Below, in pieces: positions 1 to 8,079 of a stretch of DNA of 36,571 nt. Where the stretch lies: assembly GCA_012514535.1 (NCBI GenBank), contig JAAZAA010000178.1, forward strand, positions 1-36,571, read 5' to 3'. Position 1 is the stretch's first letter, and each line of letters starts with the position of its first letter. The notes beneath the pieces are model-generated. The model searched no databases. It saw nothing but the letters and a program-made list of their open reading frames with translations, and had not been told where the DNA came from. Both the position numbers and the translations under genes were made by a program. This DNA comes from Myxococcales bacterium. Its GTDB lineage: Bacteria; Myxococcota_A; Polyangia; Polyangiales; Polyangiaceae.

Positions 1-130
1 CGTTCGACGTGGGGAGTGCTTGACGTGCCTGCTCGCGGGTGCGGCGGGCGCGACGCGTTTGTTTCTCCTGCTCGGTCACCGGCGCCTCTATACCACCAGC
101 GACGCGGTTGGCGACAAGCCCCTCGTCACC
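1..130. other. Left-edge stretch without a supported gene
   Basis: This is the sequence downstream of the stop codon of the minus-strand sulfatase-fold gene. I see no frame here with convincing protein features, no tRNA-like fold and no clear terminator. Open frames that run through it on the plus strand continue antisense into the neighbouring gene and look like GC-driven shadows. Confidence 0.5.
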
Positions 131-3100
131 TCATTTTGGCTGCCATGGCTCCGGTGGTGGAGGCGGGAGCTCGTCGGCCAGGGGAACGAGGGCGAGGGCC
201 TCGACCTCGACGTTCTGATCCGCGAACAGCGCGAGGGGGAACGGGTGCCCGGGCCGGGCTCGCCAGGCGTCGGGCAGGGTGACCGCCACCTCGGTGGCGC
301 CCTCCGCCCCGACGCCACTCCCGCCGGCTCCGTGCTGGGTGGGCGGGATGCGCACTTCAAGTGCTTTCTCACGTTCGATTGTTGGGCGATATCGGAACCT
401 TACCTTCGAATCCTTCGAGTTGCTCGGAGGGGGCTCGGTGCCTCTCTGGAGGTAGATGACGCCCCCTTCGGAGCCCCGCGCGCGAGCCCGCACCACCAGC
501 CGCACGCCCGTGCCGTTCCCTCCCGGCGGCACGTTCAGGTGCGTCACCACCCCCGAGTTGGCGAGGGAGCGGACGCGCCGGAGCTGCTCGCGCTTGGGCC
601 CACCGATGTGGTGGAGGATGTCTGCCTTCTGCGCGTGGGCGAGCCCGTCCTGGAGCGGATCGGGGACGCCCAGGAAGCGGACCAACGGGATCACGAGGTC
701 CCCCTTCCCGCCGAGGGCGACGATCGCCTCCACGAGGGCGCTGCGAGCGCTCTGGTAGCGCTCGTTCATCAGCGCGCGCACGAGGAACCAACGGGCGTCC
801 TTGTCGCCGATGGCCGCGAGCGTCCGGGCGATGTCGGGGCGCAACCGCACGTCCCCCAAGCTCCCCACGAGGGGCGCGACCGCCGCCTCGGAGCGGATCT
901 TGGCGAAGGCGCGGAGCAGCTGCCGGGAGCGCTCGAAGTCCCGGGCCGCGGCGTCGTTCCACCAAGCCAAGAGCTCGCGCTCTCCGCGGGCGTCCCCCGT
1001 CTCCGCGAGGGCGAGGGCCGCCAGACGGCGGACGGGAGGCTCTCCGTCCTGCACCAGCTCGTAGACGAGGGGCGCCCCCTCCCCCAAGCGCGTCAAGGCG
1101 AGGGCGGCCCAGCGGCGCACCTCGGGATCTTCGTCGCGGGTGAGGGACAGGCGCAGGGAGCCAGCCGTCTCCGGTCGCTGGAGCTCGAACAGGAGCTCGG
1201 CGGATTTCCGACGGATGGCGGGGTCCGCGTCGTCGAGGAGCTCCGACAGATCGGGGGCAGCGTCCCCGTCGCCGGAGATCCCCCGCAGGATCGGCGCAGG
1301 CCACCCCCTGCCCTCCGCCCGCAGGCCCCGGGACTCGAACTCCCCGTGGGAGGCCGCCAGCTGCCGGGAGCGCTCCCGCATGCGCCGGAAGCGCTCCGGG
1401 TGCCTGCCGGACACGTCCACGCGCTGCGCGGGATCCGTGGCGAGGTCGAACAGCTGGCAGGCGCCGACCCGGCGCTCGCAGATCAGGCGGAAGGTGCCCT
1501 CCGCGAGGAGCGCGTAGTCCTCCGTCTCGGCGACGGCGAGGCCCTCGTCCTGCGCGTTCCCCTTCGGGCTCCCCTCCCCGCTCTCTTCCCCGGCGGGCGG
1601 CGGCGCGGCGCTCCCGTCCGGAGCCGCGGCTCCCTCCCTCGGAGTCCGGCGCGCCAGGAGCGGGCTCAAGTCTCGGCCGCGGATGCGCGGCTGCGGGGGC
1701 ACCCCGAGGGCGCTCAGCACCGTGGGGAGCAGATCGATGGTCTGCACCGGTCGGGAGACGCGTCCAGGGACCACGTCTCCGGGGGCGACGACGACGAGGG
1801 GCACCCGCACCTGCTCCTCGTAGACGGTGGTGCCGTGATAGCGACCGCCGTGCTCCCCGAACTCCTCGCCGTGATCGGCGGTCACGACGATCACGGCTCG
1901 GGGGCTGCGCGCCCGCACCATGCGCACGAGCTCCCCCACCGTGTGGTCGGCGAAGGCGACCTCCGAGTCGTAGCGGTCCACGTCGCGCGCCCCGAAGTCG
2001 TACCCGGGCTGGGCCTCGTAGGGCTCGTGGGGGCCGAAGAGGTGCAGCCAGAGGAAGAGCCGCTGCTCGGGGGGCTGCTGCGCGAGGTAGTCGCGGATCT
2101 GCCCGAGGCGCTTCTCGCCCTCGGCGAACTCGACCTTCGTGTACTCGAAGTCGAGGCGGGACTCCTCGAAGCGGCGGAAGCGCGCGGTGTCGATGAAGAA
2201 CACCGCGGGAGGATAGAAGGCAGCGGTTCGATAACCGTAGGTGCGGAGCAGGCCCGCCCAGGTGTCCGAGTCCTCTCCGGCTCCCTGGAGCAGCAACGGG
2301 CGCATGTACTTGCCCGTCATCAGGGAGGTCAGTGAGTAGGAGGTGTGCGGGGTGGCGGCGTAGGCCGCCTCGAAGACGACCCCTTCTCGCGCGAGGGCGT
2401 CGAGCTCGGGGGTCAACGGACGCCCGCCGCGGGTCGCTCCGAGCCGATCCGCGCGCAGGGCGTCCACGGTGATGAGCACGATGTCGCGCCCGGACCAGTC
2501 GAGGGTCGGTCCCCCCGGGGTCGCCGCGCTCACGCTCGGGAGCTCTTCGCAGGACGCGTCCTGGCAGCGGTTCGGAGGAGGAGGCGCCACCGTCGCCGCG
2601 AGGCGCACCCCCCAGCGGAGGGTGGGCGCGTGCTCCAGGAGGATCCAGCGGAGGTTGTCGAAGCCGCTCACGGATCGGGCGCCGGGCACCAGGGCCAGCG
2701 CCGCCACCGCCACCATCCCCACCGCGACGGCGATCCCGGCCGCGGCTCGGGAGAACGTCCAGCGGCCCAGTGTCCACCTCCGGCTCGCGCCGTCGCTCTG
2801 CGAGGTGCTCTGCGAGGGGAACCAGACCGCCCAGCCGAGCGCCGCGAGCGCCAGGGCGAGGCTCGAGAGGCCAGCGTGGAACGCGGGGTAAAGCCGTGGT
2901 AGAATGTATAGGTTGGCCAGCTGCACGAGGGCCACCACCAGGGCGACCCCGAGGCTCCAGAGGATCCTGCGGCGCCGAGTCTCCCGCGCCCAGCGGAGGG
3001 CCCGCGCGGTGCCGGGCGCCGCCGCCAAGGCCGCCGCCGCTGCCAGCAGCGCCACCAGCCCCGCGAATCCCCAGCGCTGCTCGGGGGCCGCCAGGTGGCG

Positions 3101-3424
3101 CCCCCCGCCCACGCCCCAGCCGATGGCTCCGCCCCAGAGCGCCCAGCCGAGGGCCAGCACCGCCCGGCGACGCCAGGTGGGCGCCGCGAGGAGCTCGAGC
3201 AAGAGCCAACCGAGCAGCGCCCCGGCGGCGCCCACGAGCACCCAGGCCGGCGTGAGGCCGATGGCTCCGTGCTGGAGCTCCCAGATGCTCGTGATCCGCG
3301 CGCGGGTCCCCCAGGCCACCACGGCCAGCTCCAGGGCGAGCAAGCTCCAGGCTGCGAGGAGGGCCAGAGCGAGCCGTTCTCCGAGATGGAGCCGCCTCTG
3401 CCGCTCGTGGGGCTGTCGGGTCAC
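131..3424 (-). CDS. Membrane-anchored sulfatase-fold hydrolase/transferase with HEAT repeats
   Basis: The product is 1097 aa. Residues about 17-247 hold roughly seven hydrophobic membrane segments. A sulfatase/alkaline-phosphatase-superfamily domain follows at about 313-690: metal-ligand Asp in ITVDALRADRLG (D321) and TADHGEEFGEHG (D517, H518). A HEAT-like helical repeat region spans about 725-945, and a beta-rich Pro-ended tail runs to the end. At the nucleophile position the sulfatase CxPSR motif is replaced by PHTSYSLTSLMTG, with T361 where Cys or Ser would be modified to formylglycine. This suggests a Thr-nucleophile transferase or phosphodiesterase (as in LtaS or EptA) rather than a true sulfatase. 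The GTG start lies 3 nt after the greA stop, so the two are probably cotranscribed, although no good Shine-Dalgarno is visible. Superfamily is confident; substrate unknown. Confidence 0.85.
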   Translation of the reverse strand: MTRQPHERQRRLHLGERLALALLAAWSLLALELAVVAWGTRARITSIWELQHGAIGLTPAWVLVGAAGALLGWLLLELLAAPTWRRRAVLALGWALWGGAIGWGVGGGRHLAAPEQRWGFAGLVALLAAAAALAAAPGTARALRWARETRRRRILWSLGVALVVALVQLANLYILPRLYPAFHAGLSSLALALAALGWAVWFPSQSTSQSDGASRRWTLGRWTFSRAAAGIAVAVGMVAVAALALVPGARSVSGFDNLRWILLEHAPTLRWGVRLAATVAPPPPNRCQDASCEELPSVSAATPGGPTLDWSGRDIVLITVDALRADRLGATRGGRPLTPELDALAREGVVFEAAYAATPHTSYSLTSLMTGKYMRPLLLQGAGEDSDTWAGLLRTYGYRTAAFYPPAVFFIDTARFRRFEESRLDFEYTKVEFAEGEKRLGQIRDYLAQQPPEQRLFLWLHLFGPHEPYEAQPGYDFGARDVDRYDSEVAFADHTVGELVRMVRARSPRAVIVVTADHGEEFGEHGGRYHGTTVYEEQVRVPLVVVAPGDVVPGRVSRPVQTIDLLPTVLSALGVPPQPRIRGRDLSPLLARRTPREGAAAPDGSAAPPPAGEESGEGSPKGNAQDEGLAVAETEDYALLAEGTFRLICERRVGACQLFDLATDPAQRVDVSGRHPERFRRMRERSRQLAASHGEFESRGLRAEGRGWPAPILRGISGDGDAAPDLSELLDDADPAIRRKSAELLFELQRPETAGSLRLSLTRDEDPEVRRWAALALTRLGEGAPLVYELVQDGEPPVRRLAALALAETGDARGERELLAWWNDAAARDFERSRQLLRAFAKIRSEAAVAPLVGSLGDVRLRPDIARTLAAIGDKDARWFLVRALMNERYQSARSALVEAIVALGGKGDLVIPLVRFLGVPDPLQDGLAHAQKADILHHIGGPKREQLRRVRSLANSGVVTHLNVPPGGNGTGVRLVVRARARGSEGGVIYLQRGTEPPPSNSKDSKVRFRYRPTIEREKALEVRIPPTQHGAGGSGVGAEGATEVAVTLPDAWRARPGHPFPLALFADQNVEVEALALVPLADELPPPPPEPWQPK

Positions 3425-3427
3425 GGG

Positions 3428-3898
3428 TCAGTCGTAGTCGACGGCGCTCACTTCGTAATGGCGCACGCCAGCGGGCAGCTGGACCTGCACCTCGTCGCCC
3501 ACCGACTTGCCGATCAGGGCTCGCGCGAGGGGGGCGGAGATGGAGATCCTGCCCTGATCGATGTCCGCCTCGTCGGCGCCCACGATCTGGTAACGGACCT
3601 CCTCGTCCGTGTCGAGGTTCAGGAGGGACACCGTGGCGCCGAAGCGGACCTTGTCGCCGCTCAGCTTGCTCGGGTCGATGATCTCCGCGCGGGCGAGCTT
3701 GTCCTCCAGGTCCTTGATGCGGGCCTCGACCATGCCCTGCCGCTCCTTCGCGGCGTGGTACTCGGCGTTCTCACTGAGATCGCCGTGCTCGCGGGCGATG
3801 CCGATCTCGCGGGAGATCTTCGGTCGTTCCTCCTTGAGGCGGCTGAGCTCTTCGCGCATCAGCTGCGCCCCGCGGGGCGTCATCGGGACTTTTTCCAT
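3428..3898 (-). CDS. greA: Transcription elongation factor GreA
   Basis: A 156-aa protein, matching the usual GreA length of about 158. GreA binds in the RNA polymerase secondary channel and stimulates transcript cleavage in backtracked complexes. The N-terminal antiparallel coiled coil (about 1-75) carries the tip motif [15 protein letters not shown], with the acidic tip residues D40 and E43. The C-terminal FKBP-like domain contains [15 protein letters not shown] and ends in the typical beta strands. The start is ATG at 3898 because [12 protein letters not shown] aligns with the known GreA N-terminus; the frame stays open upstream but that part has no GreA similarity. It precedes the sulfatase-fold gene by 3 nt and is divergent from bamD. 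Confidence 0.97.
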   Translation of the reverse strand: MEKVPMTPRGAQLMREELSRLKEERPKISREIGIAREHGDLSENAEYHAAKERQGMVEARIKDLEDKLARAEIIDPSKLSGDKVRFGATVSLLNLDTDEEVRYQIVGADEADIDQGRISISAPLARALIGKSVGDEVQVQLPAGVRHYEVSAVDYD

Positions 3899-4175
3899 GG
3901 CTTTCGAGGAAGTGGGGAATGGTGGGGTCGCGGCGAGGCGGCCCTCGAACGGAGTCGAATGGTTCGGAAGATGGCGCGAGCGAAGGAGCGAAGATCCTCC
4001 GAGGGAGGTGGCGCCCGAGGACGAATCCCCGGGAGGCACTCCCGAGGAGGACCTTGCCACGCTCCGGGAGCTTCGGCTCGCGCCTGCCCCCGCGTTGCGG
4101 AGGTGCTCTGGAGCGGCCATGCCGCAGGTGAGCTGGTCGTCCCTGACGGACGGCCCACCCCGAGCGGGTCCGCAA

Positions 4176-4202
4176 GCTATCACCAAGGACGACCGTTGCC
4201 AA
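4176..4202 (-). promoter_or_regulatory. Candidate sigma-70-like promoter for greA
   Basis: On the minus strand TTGGCA (4202-4197) matches the -35 consensus at five of six bases. It is followed after 15 nt by GATAGC (4181-4176), a weak -10. The spacing is short and the leader to greA would be about 270 nt, so this is only a candidate. Confidence 0.2.
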
Positions 4203-4250
4203 AGCCCCCGGAGCGGTGAGAGGGCCTCCCTGGCGGGCCGTCCGCGGGCC

Positions 4251-4294
4251 CTCCGCGGCCCCGTCCGCCGCCCGTCCGCGGCCCCGTCCGCCCC
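4251..4294. repeat. 22-bp tandem duplication upstream of bamD
   Basis: Two adjacent 22-bp copies differ at only a few positions; each contains CCGCGGCCCCGTCCGCC. It lies about 90 bp before the bamD start, in sequence with no gene. Function unknown; simple slippage is the likely origin. Confidence 0.7.
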
Positions 4295-4383
4295 GCTGTT
4301 CCCCCTCTGTTCGCGGTGCCGGTGGCCGCGCCATCCGTCGCTCCGGGCTTGCTCCCGTCCCCTCCGAACTGTAAGGCCCCTCC

Positions 4384-5337
4384 GTGCGCTCGCCTCGTCG
4401 ATCTCTCCTCGCCCGCCGTCGGCTCGGCCGCCCGCTCCCGCCCGCTCCCGGAGCGCTGGGTGAGCGTGAGAGGGGGCGCGTAGGCGTTTCGAGGCGCGGG
4501 GGCTGGACGGCCCTCTTCCTGGTTGGCGTCCTGGGAGCGAGCGTTTCGGCGCTGGGTTGCGCCGGCGAACAGCGGCAACCCCAGACCGCCGCGGAGTACG
4601 CAGAGCACGCCCGCGCGGCCTACGAGGAGGCCCTCGAGGCCTTCTACGATCGCGACTGGGTGACGGTGATCCCGCTCATGGAAGAGGTGAAGCGGCAGTA
4701 CGCGGGCACGCAGTACGCGCGCCTCGCCCAGCTGCGCATCGCCGACGCCCATTTCCGGCAGGAGAGCTTCCCGGAGGCGATCACCGCCTACCGCGACTTC
4801 GTGCGGGACTACCCGAACGATCCGGAGGTCCCCTACGCCCGCTACCGGATCGTCCTGTGCCAGTTCCAGTCGAGCGGCGCCTCGGCTTTCCTGCCGCCCC
4901 TCGAGGAGCGGGACCTCACCAGCGTCCGCGATCTGCACGAGAGCCTGCGGACCTTCCTGCGGGACTACCCGAACTATCCCGAGCGGGTCGAGCTCGACTA
5001 CATGCTCCAGTGGGCGAAGGGCATGCTCGTCCGCTACGAGCTCTACGTCGCGCGGTACTACCTGGGGCGCGGCGAGTTTGATGCGGCCGCCGCCCGGACC
5101 GAGTATGCCCTCTCCAACTTCCAGGAGACCGGGCTCGAGCCGGAAGCCCTCGTCCTGCTGGCGGAGATCCACCTGAAGCGGGGCGACGAAGAGCGGGCGC
5201 GGCGCGCCCTCCACGCGGTGCTGAACCTGTACTCCGAGTCCCCGTTCACCGTGCCCGCTCGGCGCTTTCTCGCGCGGCTCGGGGAGCCCGTGGCCCAGAA
5301 GCGAATGGGGGCTGACGCCAGCGAGCCCTCGGAGTAG
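4384..5337 (+). CDS. bamD: Outer-membrane assembly lipoprotein BamD (YfiO)
   Basis: The product is a TPR lipoprotein of the beta-barrel assembly (BAM) complex, which inserts outer-membrane proteins. After a hydrophobic segment ([19 protein letters not shown]) the lipidation Cys is C59 if translation starts at GTG 4384; the lipobox A-L-G-C is not quite canonical. Residues 60-300 are helical TPR units with BamD-like motifs such as [33 protein letters not shown] and the Tyr-rich helix [19 protein letters not shown]. The n-region before the hydrophobic segment is unusually long (about 40 aa, Arg-rich), but no ATG, GTG or TTG occurs in frame between 4384 and the signal peptide, so either the signal is long or a rarer start is used. 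The response regulator follows after 47 bp. Confidence 0.9.
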   Translation: MRSPRRSLLARRRLGRPLPPAPGALGERERGRVGVSRRGGWTALFLVGVLGASVSALGCAGEQRQPQTAAEYAEHARAAYEEALEAFYDRDWVTVIPLMEEVKRQYAGTQYARLAQLRIADAHFRQESFPEAITAYRDFVRDYPNDPEVPYARYRIVLCQFQSSGASAFLPPLEERDLTSVRDLHESLRTFLRDYPNYPERVELDYMLQWAKGMLVRYELYVARYYLGRGEFDAAAARTEYALSNFQETGLEPEALVLLAEIHLKRGDEERARRALHAVLNLYSESPFTVPARRFLARLGEPVAQKRMGADASEPSE

Positions 5338-5379
5338 CGTTCCCGGTCGGCTCCGCCACGTTCTTCCCCGACCTTCCCT

Positions 5380-5405
5380 GCGCCTTGGAATACAGCGCCT
5401 TGGAA
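5380..5405 (+). repeat. Direct repeat carrying two candidate TTG starts
   Basis: The 11-bp sequence GCGCCTTGGAA occurs at 5380-5390 and again at 5395-5405. Each copy contains an in-frame TTG (5385 and 5400), so the response regulator has two equivalent candidate start codons 15 nt apart. Neither has a clear Shine-Dalgarno. Confidence 0.7.
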
Positions 5406-6866
5406 AACGCGTCCTCCGCTCCTCGCCCGCCGAGCTCTCCCGATCCCCTCGAAGCCCTCGCGCCGACGGTCCTGGTCGTCGACGACGAGCGCAACATTCG
5501 GCGCACCCTCGAGCTGGTGCTCACGGGCGAGGGATACCGGGTGCTGGAGGCCGGCTCCGCCGAGGACGCGTTCCGGCTGCTCTCGGAGACGGAGCCCGGG
5601 GTCGATCTCATCCTCTTCGACCTCAAGCTGCCGGGCATGAGCGGGCTCGAGGCCCTCGAGAAGCTGCGCCTGGACGAGGCCACCCGGGACGTCCCCGTGG
5701 TGGTGATCAGCGGCCACGCCACGGTCCACGACGCCGTCGCGGCCATCAAGCTCGGGGCGAGCGATTTCTTCGAGAAGCCCCTGAACCGCGAGCGCGTGCT
5801 CGTCAGCGTGAGCAACTGCATCCGCACGGCGCGGCTGTCGCGGCGCGTGGAGCAGCTGCGGGCGGAGGTCGAGGCGCGCTACGAGATGATCGGCACCAGC
5901 GCGCCGATGCAGAAGTTGTACGCGGCCATCGACAAGGTCGCGCCCACCAAGGCCAACGTCCTCATCACCGGGCCCAGCGGCACGGGCAAGGAGCTGGTGA
6001 GTCGGGCCATCCACCGCCTGAGCCCTCGCTGCGAGGCGCCCTTCGTGAAGGTGAACTGCGCGGCCATCCCCCGGGAGCTCATCGAGAGCGAGCTGTTCGG
6101 CCACGAGAAGGGCTCCTTCACCGGAGCGCAAGCGCGCAAGCGCGGCTTCTTCGAGCAGGCCCACGGGGGCACGTTGTTCCTGGACGAGATCGGCGACATG
6201 GATCTCGCCGCCCAGGCGAAGGTGCTGCGCGTGCTGCAGAACGGCGAGCTGGTGCGCGTGGGGTCCGAGCGCGCGGTGCACGTCGACGTGCGGGTGCTCG
6301 CGGCCACCAACAAGGATCTGGATCGGGCGGTGCAGGAGGGGGCCTTCCGGGAAGACCTGTTCTTCCGGCTCAACGTGTTCCCCCTCCAGGTGCCGGAGCT
6401 GCGGGCGCGGGGCGAGGACATCCGGCTGCTGTCGGACGCCTTCGTGCAGCAGTTCTGCAGGGAGAACGGCCTGCGCTCGAAGGTCATCCGCCCGGACGTG
6501 TACGAGGCCCTGGAGCGACGGCGCTGGCCCGGCAACGTGCGGGAGCTCAAGAACGTCGTGGAGCGGGCGGCCATCCTCAGCGGTGAGGAGATCACCGTCG
6601 CCGATCTGCCGGAGGACCCCCACTCGAGCCCCTTCGACGAGGAGGTGGAGGAGCCCACGACGGCGACGTCCCTGCCGCCGAGCGGCGCCGAGGGCGAGCG
6701 CCCGACCCTCCGCAAGTACCGGGAGATGGCCGAGCGCGGCTACATCCTCGAGACCCTGCGGGAGTTCGACTGGAACATCACACGCGCCGCCGTCGTCCTC
6801 GGCATCGAGCGCACCAACCTCCACAAGAAGATCCGCGGCTACAAGATCCAGCGGGGGGAGCAGTGA
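5385..6866 (+). CDS. Sigma-54-dependent response regulator, NtrC/NtrX type
   Basis: The product is 493 aa with three domains. The receiver domain (about 28-145) has acidic pocket D33/D34, phospho-acceptor D79 in LFDLKLPGMSG, S109 and K131. The AAA+ sigma-54 interaction domain (about 168-405) has Walker A GPSGTGKE (195-202), the sigma-54 contact loop GSFTGA (243-248) and Walker B LFLDEI (264-269). A Fis-type helix-turn-helix lies at the C-terminus (NITRAAVVLGIERTNLHKK), resembling NtrX more than NtrC. The contact loop reads GSFTGA rather than the commonest GAFTGA. Start is TTG 5385 or TTG 5400. No partner histidine kinase is adjacent. It follows bamD by 47 bp and may be cotranscribed with it. 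The signal and regulon cannot be told from the sequence. Confidence 0.93.
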   Translation: MEYSALENASSAPRPPSSPDPLEALAPTVLVVDDERNIRRTLELVLTGEGYRVLEAGSAEDAFRLLSETEPGVDLILFDLKLPGMSGLEALEKLRLDEATRDVPVVVISGHATVHDAVAAIKLGASDFFEKPLNRERVLVSVSNCIRTARLSRRVEQLRAEVEARYEMIGTSAPMQKLYAAIDKVAPTKANVLITGPSGTGKELVSRAIHRLSPRCEAPFVKVNCAAIPRELIESELFGHEKGSFTGAQARKRGFFEQAHGGTLFLDEIGDMDLAAQAKVLRVLQNGELVRVGSERAVHVDVRVLAATNKDLDRAVQEGAFREDLFFRLNVFPLQVPELRARGEDIRLLSDAFVQQFCRENGLRSKVIRPDVYEALERRRWPGNVRELKNVVERAAILSGEEITVADLPEDPHSSPFDEEVEEPTTATSLPPSGAEGERPTLRKYREMAERGYILETLREFDWNITRAAVVLGIERTNLHKKIRGYKIQRGEQ

Positions 6867-6871
6867 TGCTT

Positions 6872-6908
6872 CGCCGAGCGCTCGGCGCCAGCGGGGCCCG
6901 GCGCCGGG
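6872..6908. terminator. Two palindromes after the response regulator
   Basis: A 16-bp perfect palindrome CGCCGAGCGCTCGGCG (6872-6887) is followed by a 12-bp perfect palindrome CCCGGCGCCGGG (6897-6908), starting 5 nt after the response-regulator stop. Neither is followed by a T-run, so this may be a weak or Rho-assisted terminator, or an operator for the hydrolase gene that starts at 6949. Confidence 0.3.
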
Positions 6909-6948
6909 ACCTCGACGATCGCGCTCGCGGACGAGGGGCGCTCGAGGG

Positions 6949-7992
6949 ATGACCGAGGCCTCGCCGGGCGCTCGCCCCGTGGGGGGCTGCCCTGCCGAGG
7001 GCCGGGCTCGGGGGGAACAGGCTTCGGGGAAACGGGCTTCCGGGAAATGGGCCGCTCTGCGCGACGTCGCCGATCGGATGACGTACCGCCGCGGAGGTCT
7101 GATCGGAGCGCCCGATCCGGCGCCGATCCACGTGCCCGGGCGCACGCCGACGGTCCTCGCGATCCACGGCTTCTGCGGCGTCCCCCGCGAAGTGGCCGTG
7201 GTCTGCAGCGCGGCGGCCTCCCGGGGCTTGGCCGCCCACGCGCCGCTGCTCGCGGGGCACGGGACGTCTCCGGCGGATCTCGCGCCGCTGCGCTTCGACG
7301 ACTGGGTGGCGAGCGTGGAGCCGCTCTTCGAGGAGCTGACGGCGCGGGGGCCCGTCGTGCTGGCGGGGCTCTCCCTGGGGAGCCTCGTCGCCATCGAGCT
7401 TCTGTTGCGCCACCTTCGGCGGGGGAATGGCGCCGCCAGTGAAGAAGACGCGAGCGGCGCCTCGACAGGAAACGGCGCTGCCCGGGGCGCGAAGGGCGGC
7501 GCCGTGCTCGACGGTACTGGTTCCGACGGTACTGGGTCCGAGACGGGCGCGGCGGGGCGCGTGGTCGGGCTCGTGCTCCTCGGCAACGCCCTGTGGCTCG
7601 CCCGGCCCTTTCCGGGCCTGGTGCTCAGCCTGGTGGATGCCCTGAAGCTCCCGGATTTCGGATTTCCCAAATTCGGGACGGATCTCGGCGATCCGGAGAC
7701 CCGGCGCGATCACACCACCTACCCGAGCCAACCCGTCGGGGGCGCCATCGACGTGCAGAGAGCCGGGAAGCGCCTGCGCGCCGAGCTCCACCGCGTCACC
7801 TGCCCCACCCTCGTGCTCCACGGCGCCTTGGATCGGACCTGCCCCGTCTCCAACGCCTGGCGCGTCGCGGAGCGGCTGGGGACCACGGACGTGCAGGTGC
7901 GCGTCCTGCCTCGCTCCCGCCACGTGCTCACCCGGGACGTGGAGCGGGACCAGGTCCGGGCCGCCGTCGCGGAGTTTCTGGCGCGATACTGA
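6949..7992 (+). CDS. Alpha/beta-hydrolase (esterase/lipase-like)
   Basis: The product is 347 aa. It has the oxyanion-hole segment AIHGFCGVPRE (71-81), nucleophile S142 in GLSLGS, acid D295 in HGALDRTCP and H325 in RSRHVLTRD. This is the fold of carboxylesterases such as Est30 and of monoacylglycerol lipases. Between strand beta-5 and the cap there is a Gly/Ala/Ser/Thr insertion (about 158-203) encoded partly by a 15-bp micro-repeat (DGTGSDGTGS), absent from typical relatives; it is probably a flexible loop. The N-terminal 43 residues are low complexity (repeated ASGK), and ATG 7078 (M44) is a good alternative start. It is the last gene of a plus-strand run, convergent with the dUTPase gene. 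Substrate unknown. Confidence 0.85.
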   Translation: MTEASPGARPVGGCPAEGRARGEQASGKRASGKWAALRDVADRMTYRRGGLIGAPDPAPIHVPGRTPTVLAIHGFCGVPREVAVVCSAAASRGLAAHAPLLAGHGTSPADLAPLRFDDWVASVEPLFEELTARGPVVLAGLSLGSLVAIELLLRHLRRGNGAASEEDASGASTGNGAARGAKGGAVLDGTGSDGTGSETGAAGRVVGLVLLGNALWLARPFPGLVLSLVDALKLPDFGFPKFGTDLGDPETRRDHTTYPSQPVGGAIDVQRAGKRLRAELHRVTCPTLVLHGALDRTCPVSNAWRVAERLGTTDVQVRVLPRSRHVLTRDVERDQVRAAVAEFLARY

Positions 7993-8079
7993 GACGAAGA
8001 AAGGACGCCGTCTGGTCGCTCACCGATCGCCCACCGATCGCCTGCCGCGGCGCGTGGGCCGGCGGACGTCGCCGCGCGG
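7993..8079. other. Convergent intergenic region
   Basis: This 87-bp gap separates two converging genes. It contains a short direct repeat (CACCGATCGCC, CCACCGATCGCC) and GC-rich partial inverted repeats around GCGGCG/CGCCGC. No T-run follows, so no intrinsic terminator can be called. Confidence 0.3.

Larger units (their letters stand above)
3899..4383. other. 485-bp divergent intergenic region between greA and bamD
   Basis: This is the only gene-free stretch longer than 300 bases. It should hold the promoters of greA (leftward) and bamD (rightward). Visible structure: a 6-bp hairpin CGGGAG/CTCCCG at 4030-4044 and a 22-bp near-perfect tandem duplication at 4251-4294 (units 4251-4272 and 4273-4294, rich in CCGTCCGC). 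No small gene is convincing: open frames here lack recognisable motifs. Confidence 0.5.

Noticed and set aside
20-2335. Long plus-strand open frame antisense to the sulfatase-fold gene
   Set aside because: Low-complexity Arg/Gly/Pro/Asp composition and no motif. The minus strand encodes a clear domain protein, so this is a GC-driven shadow.
131-3424. Classical formylglycine sulfatase
   Set aside because: The CxPxR/SxPxR motif is absent; Thr occupies the nucleophile position.
3899-4383. N-terminal extension of GreA or a small gene in the gap
   Set aside because: The frame is open upstream of 3898, but conserved GreA sequence begins at [10 protein letters not shown] and the upstream residues are low complexity.
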